A DNA stretch of 64,000 nt from Sphingobacteriaceae bacterium (GTDB taxonomy: Bacteria; Bacteroidota; Bacteroidia; UBA7662): the NCBI GenBank assembly GCA_030682795.1, contig JAUXNJ010000018.1:1-64000 (forward strand), in the 5' to 3' direction. The position numbers and the translations under genes were made by a program. The notes under the pieces are model-generated. The model was given only the letters and a program-made list of their open reading frames with translations, ran no database searches and was not told the origin of the DNA. Shown piece after piece: positions 38,610 to 47,550 of the stretch. Position 1 is the first letter of the stretch. The number at the start of each line of letters is the position of its first letter.

Positions 38610-40147
38610 AGCGCATCGATGTTTTGCAAGTAGTGCGCGGCTTGCCGGCGTAAAGCCTCTTGCTGCTCCTGCCCCATCTTGTCCCAGGTACGGTACACCA
38701 TGCCGATGCGCGGGTTTTTCTCAAGCTTCTCGCGGTGTCGGGCGTGGAAGTCCCAGTAGAGGCTGTTGAACGGACAAGCACCCGGACCGATCTTGACCTG
38801 CTTTTTATACGCACAACCCTTGCAATAGTCGCTCATCTTATCAATGTAATTGGCGCTCGACACATACGGCTTGCTGCCCACGATGCCGCCATCGGCGAAC
38901 TGGCTCATGCCGCGGGTGTTGGTAATCTCCACCCACTCTACCGCATCTATATATATACCCAGGTACCAGGCGTCCACCTCATCGGGATGCACCCCTGCCA
39001 GCAAGGCGAAGTTGCCGGTGATCATGAGGCGTTGGATGTGGTGGGCATAGGCGGTTTCGAGCGACTGGGTGATGGCATGTTTGAGGCAGTTCATTTTGGT
39101 TTCGCCGGTCCAGAACCAGCTCGGCAGCGGCCGGTCGTGCTCAAAGAAATTCATGTGATAATAGCCCGGCACATGCGCCCAATAAATGCCGCGCATGTAC
39201 TCCCTCCAGCCCAATATTTGGCGGATGAAGCCTTCTACTGCCGCCAAGGGATAGCGGCTGGGGTGCCGGCGCCAAGCTTTTTCAGCGGCCTCCACCACTT
39301 CTTGGGGAGAGATGAGTTTGAGGTTGAGGGCAAACGAAAGGCGCGAATGGAACAAAAAACGGTGCTCTTGGGTCATGGCGTCTTGATAGGCGCCAAATTG
39401 AGGCAGCATTTCTTCGATGAAAAAAGTCAGTAGGGTTTGGGCCTCGGGCGGATTGATGGGCCAGTGTAGCTGCTGCTTGGCCATGCTGCCGAGGGTTTTT
39501 ACCCCTTGCGCTTCCAGCAGGGCGATAAACTCGGTGGCATCATGCGTGGGCAGTGGTGGCTCGGGGAAGCGGGTGCCGGCGGGTACCGACTGTCGGTTTT
39601 CGGCATCGTAGTTCCAGCGATCGCCTACGGGTTCGCTGCCCTCCATCAAAACGCGGTGTTTGCGGCGCATTTGGCGGTAAAAGCTTTCCATGAGCCAGGT
39701 CTTTTTGCCCTTGAACAAGGCGGCGGCCTCGTCGCGGGTGCTGAAGAAGTGCTCGGTGTCGAAAATGCCGTAGCTCAAACCGAGCTCGGCGGTAAGCTGG
39801 CGCAGTTGTTTGTCGAGCCGGTATTCGTCGGGTAGCTGGTACTCGAACCGGCGCGCGCCTGTGGCGGCCAAAATCAGTTGAATGTTGGCGGGAATGCTTT
39901 GCTGGTTGCCGGGCTCGTCGAGGCGGATGTAATACACCTCATGCCCCTGCTCCTTGAGCCAAGCGCCAAAACTGCGCATGGCCATAAAAAAGCCTACTAC
40001 CTTTTGTAGATGGTGCTGCACATAGTCGGTTTCACTGCGGCACTCCATCAGTATATACAGGGTACTTTCAGATTTTTCGCTGTACCAGCTGTGTTTGCGG
40101 TTAAGCTGGTCGCCCAAAACAAGGCGGATGGTGGTGTATCGTTTCAT
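38606..40147 (-). CDS. FeS-type photolyase/cryptochrome (PhrB-like)
   Basis: The 513-residue protein belongs to the deoxyribodipyrimidine photolyase-related group with an Fe-S cluster. The N-terminal antenna domain opens RLVLGDQLN. The cluster ligands fit [20 protein letters not shown] near the C-terminus plus Cys in KMNCLKH upstream. FAD-site sequence includes [11 protein letters not shown] and MLITGNF-like [18 protein letters not shown]. PhrB relatives repair (6-4) photoproducts. I use the ATG at 40147 because it overlaps the DUF429 stop (ATGA) and gives the family N-terminus. Confidence 0.88.
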   Translation of the reverse strand: MKRYTTIRLVLGDQLNRKHSWYSEKSESTLYILMECRSETDYVQHHLQKVVGFFMAMRSFGAWLKEQGHEVYYIRLDEPGNQQSIPANIQLILAATGARRFEYQLPDEYRLDKQLRQLTAELGLSYGIFDTEHFFSTRDEAAALFKGKKTWLMESFYRQMRRKHRVLMEGSEPVGDRWNYDAENRQSVPAGTRFPEPPLPTHDATEFIALLEAQGVKTLGSMAKQQLHWPINPPEAQTLLTFFIEEMLPQFGAYQDAMTQEHRFLFHSRLSFALNLKLISPQEVVEAAEKAWRRHPSRYPLAAVEGFIRQILGWREYMRGIYWAHVPGYYHMNFFEHDRPLPSWFWTGETKMNCLKHAITQSLETAYAHHIQRLMITGNFALLAGVHPDEVDAWYLGIYIDAVEWVEITNTRGMSQFADGGIVGSKPYVSSANYIDKMSDYCKGCAYKKQVKIGPGACPFNSLYWDFHARHREKLEKNPRIGMVYRTWDKMGQEQQEALRRQAAHYLQNIDAL

Positions 40148-40713
40148 ACGTAAATGAGGCCTTCTTGCGGGTCGCCGTAAATGTTGGCTTGTTGCTGCTG
40201 ATGGCGGACGCCCACACAAAGCGCCAGCAGGGCATCGAACTGGTGCCAATTGCTGGCGGCAGGCAAACTTAGTTCAAAATGGGTTTGGAGCAGCTCTAGA
40301 CAAGCGGCTAAATCTTTGGTATCTTTTTTATACATTAAAGCTTGGGAGCCGATTTGTCGCCATAGGCCAGCGGGATAGGCTTCGTAAGTGGAGAGACCTT
40401 GCTGTTGCCAACGGTTGGCCAACCGCATGGCCCGGGCGGTGAGTCCACCTAAAAACAAAGGCGACATACACGCCAGCTCGCGGTCGCAGGCCCGGTAAAA
40501 ATAGTCGTTGCCGTTGTTGGTATACACCCCGGGCAGACTCAGCGGCGCGTCGAGGTAAATGGCTTGGGGCTGGATTTCGGCGATCAACGCTTCTAAAAAG
40601 GCATCTGCATCTTCCTTTTTACCACTTTGTCGCAGTTCTATGCTGCTACCGTTTGGCCACGCACATACCGTTGTGCCCGCCATTTTACTGCCGTAATCTA
40701 TCCCACAAATCAT
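40144..40713 (-). CDS. DUF429 predicted nuclease (RNase H-like fold)
   Basis: The 189-residue protein starts MICGIDYGSKMAGTTVCAW, the first strand of an RNase H-like fold with an early Asp. It contains IYLDAPLSLPG with a second Asp, and DALLALCVG with a third, as in DUF429. I start at the ATG at 40713; a longer frame would run antisense through a lipoprotein gene. It is translationally coupled to the photolyase, which suggests a DNA-repair role that has not been shown. Confidence 0.75.
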   Translation of the reverse strand: MICGIDYGSKMAGTTVCAWPNGSSIELRQSGKKEDADAFLEALIAEIQPQAIYLDAPLSLPGVYTNNGNDYFYRACDRELACMSPLFLGGLTARAMRLANRWQQQGLSTYEAYPAGLWRQIGSQALMYKKDTKDLAACLELLQTHFELSLPAASNWHQFDALLALCVGVRHQQQQANIYGDPQEGLIYV

Positions 40714-40752
40714 GTTTTCTGAACAAGTCTGGCTCCCTTTTGTTAATCGAAT

Positions 40753-41298
40753 ATGCGAAAATTTGCCTGGATTTTGATTTTGCTGCTGGTGGTCGGATGT
40801 GGGGAGCGGAAATTCCCGCGGCCCGATTTCGAGAACATCAATTTTGGCACCACGGCGCAGGCAAAGCTGTTTTTCAAAAATGTGCGGTCTTACTACTACG
40901 AGACCGATTTGTATGGCTTTGAAGGAGCAGAAGTATACCGCTGGGCCGGTCGCGATACCGACAGCGCGCATTATTGGCTGCACCCGGTGCTGGTAATTCA
41001 CTTGCTGCAAGACCAGGCCTTTTTGCTAAGCGAAAGCAGTGTGGCGGTGCAGCGCGATTGCAAGCCCTGGCTGTATCGCTACGCCCCTGGCCAGCTCGAC
41101 AGCATTTCGCTACAGCCCAACAGCATGCAAGCGCACCTCGATTTGCATGTGTTTGTGTACGACGCCATCGAAGATAGTTTATCGCTCTGCTTTGAAACCC
41201 CATTCGGCGAGCGTCTACCTTACTTGGCTGGACAAAAAACGCAAGCCGACTACCACAAGCAGGTGCGCGATTTTTTGAGGTTGGTGGGAAAGATTTGA
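40753..41298 (+). CDS. Hypothetical lipoprotein
   Basis: The 181-residue protein has a lipoprotein signal (MRKFAWILILLLVVGC). The mature part contains many Tyr and Trp and no motif I recognise (FFKNVRSYYYETDLYG; HYWLHPVLVIHLLQDQAF). It diverges from the DUF429 gene with 39 bp between starts. Function unknown. Confidence 0.72.
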   Translation: MRKFAWILILLLVVGCGERKFPRPDFENINFGTTAQAKLFFKNVRSYYYETDLYGFEGAEVYRWAGRDTDSAHYWLHPVLVIHLLQDQAFLLSESSVAVQRDCKPWLYRYAPGQLDSISLQPNSMQAHLDLHVFVYDAIEDSLSLCFETPFGERLPYLAGQKTQADYHKQVRDFLRLVGKI

Positions 41299-41349
41299 AA
41301 AAGAGTGTTCGGCATGCATGGATGAAAATAGACCTTACGATTTGTATGA

Positions 41350-41366
41350 TTACCAATAATTGGTAA
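41350..41366. promoter_or_regulatory. Perfect 17-nt palindrome before parD
   Basis: TTACCAATAATTGGTAA is a perfect palindrome around a central base, lying 22 nt before the parD start. Ribbon-helix-helix antitoxins commonly bind such sites to repress their operon. Confidence 0.65.
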
Positions 41367-41388
41367 GTTTATAGAAAATTTGAAGGAG

Positions 41389-41637
41389 ATGAAAAATACA
41401 TCCGTTTCACTTGGAGACTATTTTGACGAATTTGTAAGTAAACAAGTAGCTGTTGGACGTTATAAAAACGTGAGTGAAGTTATCCGCGCTGGACTTCGAC
41501 TTTTAGAGGATGAAGAAAGTAAAGCGTTTGTATTAAAACAGGCGATTCAAAAAGGATTAGAAAGTCCTAGAGTTGAAGATTTTGACTTTGATGAGCATTT
41601 AAAACAACTGAAATCCGCAAAAAGAAAAGATGGCTAA
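41389..41637 (+). CDS. parD: ParD-family antitoxin
   Basis: The 82-residue protein has an N-terminal ribbon-helix-helix (TSVSLGDYFDEFVSKQVAVG, then SEVIRAGLRLLEDEE) and a C-terminal toxin-binding tail ending KSAKRKDG. I use the ATG at 41389, preceded by GGAG. A perfect palindrome upstream is the likely operator. It overlaps the toxin start by 8 bp. The antitoxin remains intact though the toxin is broken. Confidence 0.9.
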   Translation: MKNTSVSLGDYFDEFVSKQVAVGRYKNVSEVIRAGLRLLEDEESKAFVLKQAIQKGLESPRVEDFDFDEHLKQLKSAKRKDG

Positions 41638-41928
41638 GGTTGTTTTACGGCAAGCAGCCATACATGACCTAAAGGAAATATGGGATTATACTTTTAACCG
41701 ATGGTCGGAAAGGCAAGCAGATCAATATTACCTATCCATAAAGGCTGCCTGTAAGGTCATTGGCGAAAACCCATTATGCGGCAAGGAATATTTTGGAATC
41801 AGAAAAAATTTGTTCGGACTGAAATCTGGCAAACACATCATATTTATCAATCTGTTTCAAAAGAAGAAATTGAAGTGATTAGAGTTTTGCACGAACGAAT
41901 GGACTTAAAAAGCAGAGTAAACGGATAA
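41630..41928 (+). pseudogene. parE: ParE-family toxin with frameshift
   Basis: The frame reads a normal ParE start (VVLRQAAIHDLKEIWDYTFN, then YYLSIKAACKVIGENPLCG) to GKHIIF, then shifts to INLFQKKKLK and stops at 41878. In the other frame, sequence from about 41850 to 41928 reads YQSVSKEEIEVIRVLHERMD, the ParE C-terminus. One T missing in the TATTTATC tract near 41848 explains this. Either the toxin is inactivated, leaving 82 residues, or there is a sequencing error in the T tract. Confidence 0.85.
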
Positions 41929-42002
41929 AAACAGCCTAGGGATAAAGGTCCACTTTATAGTTCTTGGCCTATTAAAGACTAAAATCATTTCTGCCTTCTT
42001 TA

Positions 42003-42401
42003 CTAATTATTCGGTTCCGAATAATGTCCGAAGCTTAAAGGTTCGTCCATAAGGATGAAAAGCGATTTTTCTGTTTGTAAGCCACTTACATTGAAAGACA
42101 CCAGTAAGCTACTTTTGGGCGGATTTGTCAACACCAAAGCGTCAGATATTTCAACAGACTCAACACAACTTTTACATGCTAACCAAGCTTTGAGTTTGTT
42201 TAATTTTTCTTGATCTGATTGATCTTTTTGCAGTCCGCTCAGGTATTTATCAATCAGCACGCCAGTTTTATCATATTCCTCAGCACCGATAAAGGCACAA
42301 AATTCGGCACTATCCGAGCACTTTACTTCCTCTTTATTGCAAGCTGTAAACAAGATGATCACCAAGAGTAAAATTGAAAAGAGGCGCGCCAGCGTCTTCA
42401 T
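42003..42401 (-). CDS. Hypothetical lipoprotein with Cys pairs
   Basis: The 132-residue protein has a lipoprotein signal (MKTLARLFSILLLVIILFTAC). I use the ATG at 42401; an upstream in-frame ATG would only lengthen the N-terminus. The mature part holds Cys in KCSDSAEFC and LACKSCVE and a beta-rich C-terminal half. I do not recognise it. It is more A+T rich than its neighbours. Confidence 0.68.
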   Translation of the reverse strand: MKTLARLFSILLLVIILFTACNKEEVKCSDSAEFCAFIGAEEYDKTGVLIDKYLSGLQKDQSDQEKLNKLKAWLACKSCVESVEISDALVLTNPPKSSLLVSFNVSGLQTEKSLFILMDEPLSFGHYSEPNN

Positions 42402-42527
42402 TATGTTTTTGGAATCGGCTGTTGGATGCATATGCGAAATATTATCATTGAAATAGGGCAGTCTTTTTAGTTATTCACGAGTAGACTGTTGTTAAATTGC
42501 ATAAACGCATGCTTGTATTTAATATTG

Positions 42528-43745
42528 TTACATCCTCGCTGCAGCGATCAACTCCAAATTGGTGAAGTTGATGTTGAATTTTTCGCTGAGGTAGCGGTTG
42601 GTGAGGTTGCCATTGTAGCAGTAGATGCCGGCACGCAAGCCCTTTTCGAGCCAGAGGTAGGTTTCTACCCCGCCCTGCTCACCTGCATCAATGAGCAAAT
42701 TACTCAAAATATTACTTAAAGAAACCGAAGCCGTTTGCGATACCCGTGAAGGGATGTTGGGCACGCAGTAATGAATTACATCGTGCTTTTTGAACACAGG
42801 CTTGGTGTGGTTGGTGATTTCGGAGGTTTCGAAGCAGCCACCCTGGTCAATGCTCACATCGATGATGACGGCGCCAGGCTTCATGTTTTGCACCATTTGC
42901 TCGGAGACCACCATGGGGGCACGGCCTTTTTCGGCATGCATCGCGCCCACGGCCACATCGGCGGTGCGAAGCTCATCGGCTAATATTTCGGGCTGCAGCA
43001 CCGAAGTGTACACCCGCTGTCCGAGGTTGTTTTGCAGCCGCTTGAGCCGCGAGATGCTGTTGTCGAAGATGCGTACGTCGCTGCCGAGTCCTAAAGCAGT
43101 GCGGGCCGCAAACTCTCCTACCGTGCCTGCGCCCAATATCACCACCTTGCTGGGGGGAATGCCAGACACGCCGCCAAGCAGCTTGCCATTGCCTTGAAAT
43201 TGGTTGCTCATGTACTCTGCCGCAATTAAAATGGCGGAGCTTCCAGCAATTTCGCTCATGGAGCGCACAATCGGCAAACTATCGCTCTTGTCGCGCAGGT
43301 ACTCATAGGCAATGCCGATGATTTTTTTGTCGAGCAAAGCCTTGAGGTAATCGCTCTGGATGGTAGGCAGGTGAATGGCACTGAATACAATTTTGCCGGG
43401 TGTGAGGTACTGGATTTCCTCCATCGGCACTGGACCCACCTTCACAATCAAATGGGCCTTGTAGAGCTCCTCTACTTCGTATACAATTCGCGCACCTGCC
43501 TCTGAATAATCCTTATCGCTGAAAAAACTCGCAATGCCTGCCTTGCTTTCTACCAAAACTTCGTGCCCTAAGCCCACCAGTTGCGCCACCGCCAAAGGGG
43601 TAAGCGCCACCCGATTTTCTTGATAGCCCCGTTCCCGCGGCACACCAATGCTCAAACTGGCACTTTTGCTCGAAATACGCAAAGGGGCTTCCAAAGTGGT
43701 GGGATTGTATTTGGAGCTGAAAGCAGCTAATGAATCGGGGGTCAT
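42528..43745 (-). CDS. ald: Alanine dehydrogenase
   Basis: The 405-residue protein has the AlaDh/PNT N-terminal domain (IGVPRERGYQENRVALTPLA, GHEVLVESKAG) and NAD domain (KVVILGAGTVGEFAARTALGLG). GAVIIDVSIDQGGCFETSE and NIPSRVSQTASVSLSN mark alanine dehydrogenase. It interconverts alanine and pyruvate. An N-terminal extension of about 30 residues is longer than the Bacillus enzyme but usual in Bacteroidota. Its start overlaps the tsaE stop by 4 bp. Confidence 0.93.
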   Translation of the reverse strand: MTPDSLAAFSSKYNPTTLEAPLRISSKSASLSIGVPRERGYQENRVALTPLAVAQLVGLGHEVLVESKAGIASFFSDKDYSEAGARIVYEVEELYKAHLIVKVGPVPMEEIQYLTPGKIVFSAIHLPTIQSDYLKALLDKKIIGIAYEYLRDKSDSLPIVRSMSEIAGSSAILIAAEYMSNQFQGNGKLLGGVSGIPPSKVVILGAGTVGEFAARTALGLGSDVRIFDNSISRLKRLQNNLGQRVYTSVLQPEILADELRTADVAVGAMHAEKGRAPMVVSEQMVQNMKPGAVIIDVSIDQGGCFETSEITNHTKPVFKKHDVIHYCVPNIPSRVSQTASVSLSNILSNLLIDAGEQGGVETYLWLEKGLRAGIYCYNGNLTNRYLSEKFNINFTNLELIAAARM

Positions 43746-44158
43746 AGGTGGGTGCGAATTAAACGCGTTGAGCCTTCTAATATAGAAATATTAATTGTGA
43801 AAACCTGCGCAGGCAGCAAGTCTTTTACCAAATCGGGCCACTCGATGAAGCACCAGTCGCCACTGAAAAAATAGTCCTCCGCCCCCATGTCGTAGGCCTC
43901 GGCCAAAGACTGGATGCGGTAAAAATCGAAATGAAAAATGGCTTGCTGTGCGCCACCACGGTACTCGTTTACCAAGCCATAGGTGGGCGAACTCACCGCC
44001 TCCTGCACCCCCAACTGCTTACAAAGCTCTGCGATGAGGGTGGTTTTGCCGGCGCCCATTGGACCGTTGAAGCACCAAATCTTACATTCGCCAGCGGCCA
44101 CAAAAAGCTGCTGGGCGAGCGCAGGTAGACTTTCAATTTGCTTCAACTCAAAATCCAT
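43742..44158 (-). CDS. tsaE: tRNA t6A biosynthesis ATPase TsaE
   Basis: The 138-residue P-loop protein has Walker A GPMGAGKTT (residues 32-40), SSPTYGLVNEYRG and FHFDFYRI, then WCFIEWPD. It belongs to the complex that makes threonylcarbamoyladenosine at position 37 of ANN-decoding tRNAs. It is translationally coupled to ald, a pairing without obvious biochemical meaning. Confidence 0.95.
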   Translation of the reverse strand: MDFELKQIESLPALAQQLFVAAGECKIWCFNGPMGAGKTTLIAELCKQLGVQEAVSSPTYGLVNEYRGGAQQAIFHFDFYRIQSLAEAYDMGAEDYFFSGDWCFIEWPDLVKDLLPAQVFTINISILEGSTRLIRTHL

Positions 44159-44194
44159 ATATTCTTTATTTACAATAGCTTAATACAATTAAAA

Positions 44195-45223
44195 TCAAGC
44201 TTTGCTATAAGACTTCACCGCCTCGATAAATGCCTTTACACTGTCCACAGGCGTGTCGGGATAAACGCCATGGCCCAGGTTGGCGATGTGCGGCCCACCC
44301 GCAAACTGATCGAGCATTTGATGCGTGGCAGCAGTCACCAATTCAGGCGACGCATACAACTGACAAGGATCGAGGTTGCCCTGCAGGGTCTTGTCCTTCC
44401 CTACCAATTGCCGCGCCCAAGCCGGGTCGGTGTTCCAGTCGAGTCCCACCGTGCGACAAGGATAACCACCAAAATCCTCCAGCGCAAACCAAGCGCCTTT
44501 GGCAAAAATGGTCACAGGCACCTCGGTAATGGCCGCACAAATTTCGCGGATGTACACGCCACTAAACTCGCGGTATTGAGCTGGACTCAAAATCCCCGCC
44601 CAACTATCAAAAAGCTGCACCATGGCCGCGCCTGCTGCAATTTGAGCCTTGAGGTAGGCAATGGTGCTCTGGGTAATCATCCCCAAGAGCTTATGGGCAA
44701 AGCTTGGGTCGGCGTACAGCAGCTTTTTAGCGATGCTGAAGGTCTTGCTGCCTTTGCCCTCGGTCATGTATGCAAAAATGGTGAACGGCGCGCCAGCGAA
44801 GCCAATGAGCGGCACACGGCCGTCGAGTTGCTTCACTGTGAGGGCGATGGCATCGGTTACATATTGCAACTCCGTAGGGTCGGCGATGTGGATTTGCTTT
44901 AAATCGGCCTCACTGCGGATGGTTTGCGGGAAAACAGGCCCCCTGGCTTCCACCATTTCGTAGGTGCAGCCCATGGCATCGGGTATTACGAGGATGTCGG
45001 AAAAGATGATGGCGGCATCCACGCCGAGGATGTCAACGGGTTGGATGGTGACTTCGGCGGCCAGCTCGGGCGTTTCTACCAAGGTCTTAAAATCGCCTGC
45101 CTGCGCGCGTACTTCGCGGTATTCGGGCAGGATGCGGCCGGCTTGGCGCATCATCCACACAGGGGTTCTTTCGGTTTTTTCGCCCCGTGCAGCACGGAGG
45201 ATGAGGTCGTTCCGGTAATTCAT
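44195..45223 (-). CDS. hemE: Uroporphyrinogen decarboxylase
   Basis: The 342-residue enzyme has [18 protein letters not shown], with the substrate-binding [19 protein letters not shown] with its catalytic Asp, and [15 protein letters not shown]. It takes uroporphyrinogen III to coproporphyrinogen III in haem synthesis. Length is right. It lies 36 bp upstream of tsaE and may be in the same transcript. Other hem genes are elsewhere. Confidence 0.96.
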   Translation of the reverse strand: MNYRNDLILRAARGEKTERTPVWMMRQAGRILPEYREVRAQAGDFKTLVETPELAAEVTIQPVDILGVDAAIIFSDILVIPDAMGCTYEMVEARGPVFPQTIRSEADLKQIHIADPTELQYVTDAIALTVKQLDGRVPLIGFAGAPFTIFAYMTEGKGSKTFSIAKKLLYADPSFAHKLLGMITQSTIAYLKAQIAAGAAMVQLFDSWAGILSPAQYREFSGVYIREICAAITEVPVTIFAKGAWFALEDFGGYPCRTVGLDWNTDPAWARQLVGKDKTLQGNLDPCQLYASPELVTAATHQMLDQFAGGPHIANLGHGVYPDTPVDSVKAFIEAVKSYSKA

Positions 45224-45349
45224 GGCGCGAAATTACAGCTTTATGCGCTGAAAACACGGGCTTTTGCGTTCATTATATGTGGGCATTTGCAAGATTATGA
45301 ATCGGGCGCGATACGGTTTGCCTCTTTCCCTACTTTTTGGCTTTTCTAT

Positions 45350-45357
45350 TAACTTTG
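45350..45357 (+). promoter_or_regulatory. -7 element of the lipoprotein gene
   Basis: TAACTTTG fits TAnnTTTG and ends 7 nt before the ATG at 45365. The upstream TTG is not at standard spacing. Confidence 0.45.
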
Positions 45358-45364
45358 ACCACCG

Positions 45365-46678
45365 ATGCCCGAAGTCCCACCTCTAAAAAATACGCTATTG
45401 CTTTTGAGTAGATGGGGGTGTTGGGCGCTGTTTTTGGTCTTCACTTCCTGCATTTCGAGTCAGGAAAGCCGTAAAATCAGCGCCTCAGGCATCAAGCCTT
45501 ACTGGCTGAAGAGTCCCACTACACACGCCATAAGCGTTGTTGGCGAAGCTGTTGACAGTACCGAAGCCATCCAAAATGCCTTTTATCAAGCCAGAGCGGC
45601 ACTTATCGATCGTATTTTAAGGCAACATGCGACTAGAATGCAGGATTCGTTGCTCAACGCTACCGATTATCAGTACCACTATCGCAGCTATTTATTGCGA
45701 AAAACCGAGGAAATGGGCTATTCAGGCATTCAGCTCGGTGGTATTTCCCTCGACAGCAACCGCATCCGTGACCGCTATTACGAATGGCGCTACGACCCAG
45801 TACGGGGACGCAACTTTTACCGCTACTACTTGCATTTGTACTGGCACGACAGTCTTACGGCGCAGCTCGCGGATGAATTTTACACTTATGACAAGGCGTT
45901 TAGCGATATTTTGCAAACGGCCGCGTATTACCTCGAATTCCCCACAGATTTGAGCATGCTCGATTACCAACTGAAGCGATTGGAACCTTTACCTGCGCTT
46001 CTGGAGGATTACCGTGGATTACAAGCAGAGTTGTTGCTTGAGGCCTACCAGCGTCAATATGAGCAACTGGAGCTAAAAGCCGTGAATGTGGGACCCGACC
46101 ATTTCGACTTGCTGTTGGTACTAAACGACCGACACATGCTTGGAAGTAACTATGTATATAAAGGTAATAATTGCGTAAATATAGATTTTAAGAAGGAGGA
46201 TGAGGCTGGCTTTCGCTTTAAATACGATGAAAGCCTTTGTCCCGCAGCCGGAAATTATCCCATTGATATCGCCCTTCAGCTCCCTGGAGGTCGCCAACTG
46301 GAACAAACCATTGTCTTGCCCGGCAATCGCGTAATAATGAAAACTGTTGGCCCGTTGATTTTACACTATTTTGAAGAGAGCCAGGATGGCTATGCTGAAA
46401 TTTATGTAAAGACCATCAGCGGTCAGTCGTTTTACCTGCGCGAACTGCATTTTAACGGCTACCCACTGAGTTTGGCTGTTAATGGCGTAGGCAGAAGCAT
46501 TACTGGCGCTAAATCCTACCAATTGCGAGCGCCCATTTCCGCCGACTTGTTTAAGAAAATACTGAAAGACAAGTCTGGCCTTGCCAACGGCGGCTTGGTA
46601 TACACCCACCCTACTTCGGGCGTTGAAATTGACTATTGCTTCGAAGGTGTAGCTATTCTACTAAAAAAGTATAAATAG
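45365..46678 (+). CDS. Putative lipoprotein, LPP20-like N-terminal domain
   Basis: The 437-residue protein has an N-terminal hydrophobic stretch ending FTSC (about residue 29), so it is probably a lipoprotein. Residues about 40-210 show the LPP20-type arrangement seen in envelope proteins (KPYWLKSPTTHAISVVGEAV, then helix EAIQNAFYQARAALIDRILR). The remainder is beta-rich and unfamiliar. No enzyme motif is seen. It is encoded alone with its own -7 element. Confidence 0.6.
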   Translation: MPEVPPLKNTLLLLSRWGCWALFLVFTSCISSQESRKISASGIKPYWLKSPTTHAISVVGEAVDSTEAIQNAFYQARAALIDRILRQHATRMQDSLLNATDYQYHYRSYLLRKTEEMGYSGIQLGGISLDSNRIRDRYYEWRYDPVRGRNFYRYYLHLYWHDSLTAQLADEFYTYDKAFSDILQTAAYYLEFPTDLSMLDYQLKRLEPLPALLEDYRGLQAELLLEAYQRQYEQLELKAVNVGPDHFDLLLVLNDRHMLGSNYVYKGNNCVNIDFKKEDEAGFRFKYDESLCPAAGNYPIDIALQLPGGRQLEQTIVLPGNRVIMKTVGPLILHYFEESQDGYAEIYVKTISGQSFYLRELHFNGYPLSLAVNGVGRSITGAKSYQLRAPISADLFKKILKDKSGLANGGLVYTHPTSGVEIDYCFEGVAILLKKYK

Positions 46679-46725
46679 GAAATAATTGACCCAATAGCTC
46701 GCAAAAGCTATTCATCCCGCCACTT

Positions 46726-47190
46726 TTACAACAATCGCACGCCCAACATCCCTAAATAGGTAGTGGCAGCAATGATGGTTGATGAAATGATGACCCCCAG
46801 CGAAATGGCTCGGTAGGCTTTGGGACGGTGTACATTCAGCACCCGAGCGGCGATTACGCCCATGTAAGCGCCTGTGAATGGCAGGGGAATCATTACAAAA
46901 AGCATCAATCCCCAAAAATCATACTTTTTTATACTGGCACCTACGCCTTCTTTGGCTCTGCGCATGAGCTTCACGCTGCGCTTGCGGTACCAGGTAAAAC
47001 GCCAGAGTTTTTTATCAAAAGTGTCAAGCAACCAATTAAAAAACGGTAAGGCAAGCAGGTTCGCTCCCATGCCTATGAGGTACACCAGCACTGGATTTTG
47101 TCCGTGCAGCATGCCATAAGGAATGCCCACACGAGCTTCGCCGAGGGGTGAAATGCTGATGAGAAAAGTTTGCAGGAGTTCTGACCACAT
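46726..47190 (-). CDS. Small multidrug-export-like membrane protein (COG2426)
   Basis: The 154-residue membrane protein has about four helices. It matches PF06695-type proteins: ISPLGEARVGIPYGM near the start, LMLFVMIPLPFTGAYMGV in the middle and AISLGVIISSTIIAATTYLG at the end. The family name is historical; transport is not proven for most members. It is encoded alone. Confidence 0.85.
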   Translation of the reverse strand: MWSELLQTFLISISPLGEARVGIPYGMLHGQNPVLVYLIGMGANLLALPFFNWLLDTFDKKLWRFTWYRKRSVKLMRRAKEGVGASIKKYDFWGLMLFVMIPLPFTGAYMGVIAARVLNVHRPKAYRAISLGVIISSTIIAATTYLGMLGVRLL

Positions 47191-47354
47191 GCGCTTGAAA
47201 CGATTTACAAAGTTCGCTCATTTTTATGCGTTTTGGGCTTTTAAAGTGCAATTTGTAGATTTTTAACAAGCGAATGGCCCGGCCTGTGTTCAGTATCAAT
47301 TGCTTATGTTAGCTGTTCTTTTTAGGAGGCCAGAAAAACAAAATCTAGATAAGA

Positions 47355-47386
47355 TTTGTCTTTTGAATGGCGAACCACTTTATTTG
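47355..47386 (+). promoter_or_regulatory. Possible promoter of the his operon
   Basis: TTTG (47355-47358), 20 nt, then TTTATTTG (47379-47386), a near match to TAnnTTTG. Transcription would start a few bases before the leader ATG at 47394. No better candidate is seen nearby. Confidence 0.35.
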
Positions 47387-47393
47387 TACCGAA

Positions 47394-47471
47394 ATGCAAT
47401 TTAACCGCAACCATTGGCATCATCATCTTCACCTGCTACCGGCAGCTTGGAGAGGTTATGCGCATGGCTAA
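47394..47471 (+). CDS. hisL: Histidine operon leader peptide
   Basis: A 25-residue frame starts ATG CAA TTT and contains HWHHHLH, then one more His near the end (AHG, stop). Six of 25 codons are His; five lie in a seven-codon stretch at 47412-47432. It lies immediately before a strong terminator and the hisG gene. This is the form of a classical his attenuator: shortage of charged tRNA-His stalls the ribosome on the His run. The segment CCGGCAG (47439-47445) just beyond could then pair with TTGTCGG in the terminator arm. Confidence 0.88.
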   Translation: MQFNRNHWHHHLHLLPAAWRGYAHG

Positions 47472-47495
47472 GGTCTAGGTATATACAGCTCTTTT

Positions 47496-47527
47496 AAGGC
47501 TTGTCGGCAACGGCAAGCCTTTTTTTA
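47496..47527 (+). terminator. his attenuator terminator
   Basis: GGCTTGTCG (47498-47506) and CGGCAAGCC (47511-47519) pair (one G-U) around a GCAA tetraloop, followed by eight T. It lies 24 nt after the leader stop codon and 24 nt before hisG. Antitermination by pairing of 47439-47445 with 47501-47507 would break its left arm. Confidence 0.88.
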
Positions 47528-47550
47528 TTCCAAAATTTCTCAAAAAACAT

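Noticed and set aside
46693..46712. AATAGCT/AGCTATT hairpin after the lipoprotein gene as terminator
   Set aside because: The stem is only 7 bp and A/T-rich, with no T-run after it.
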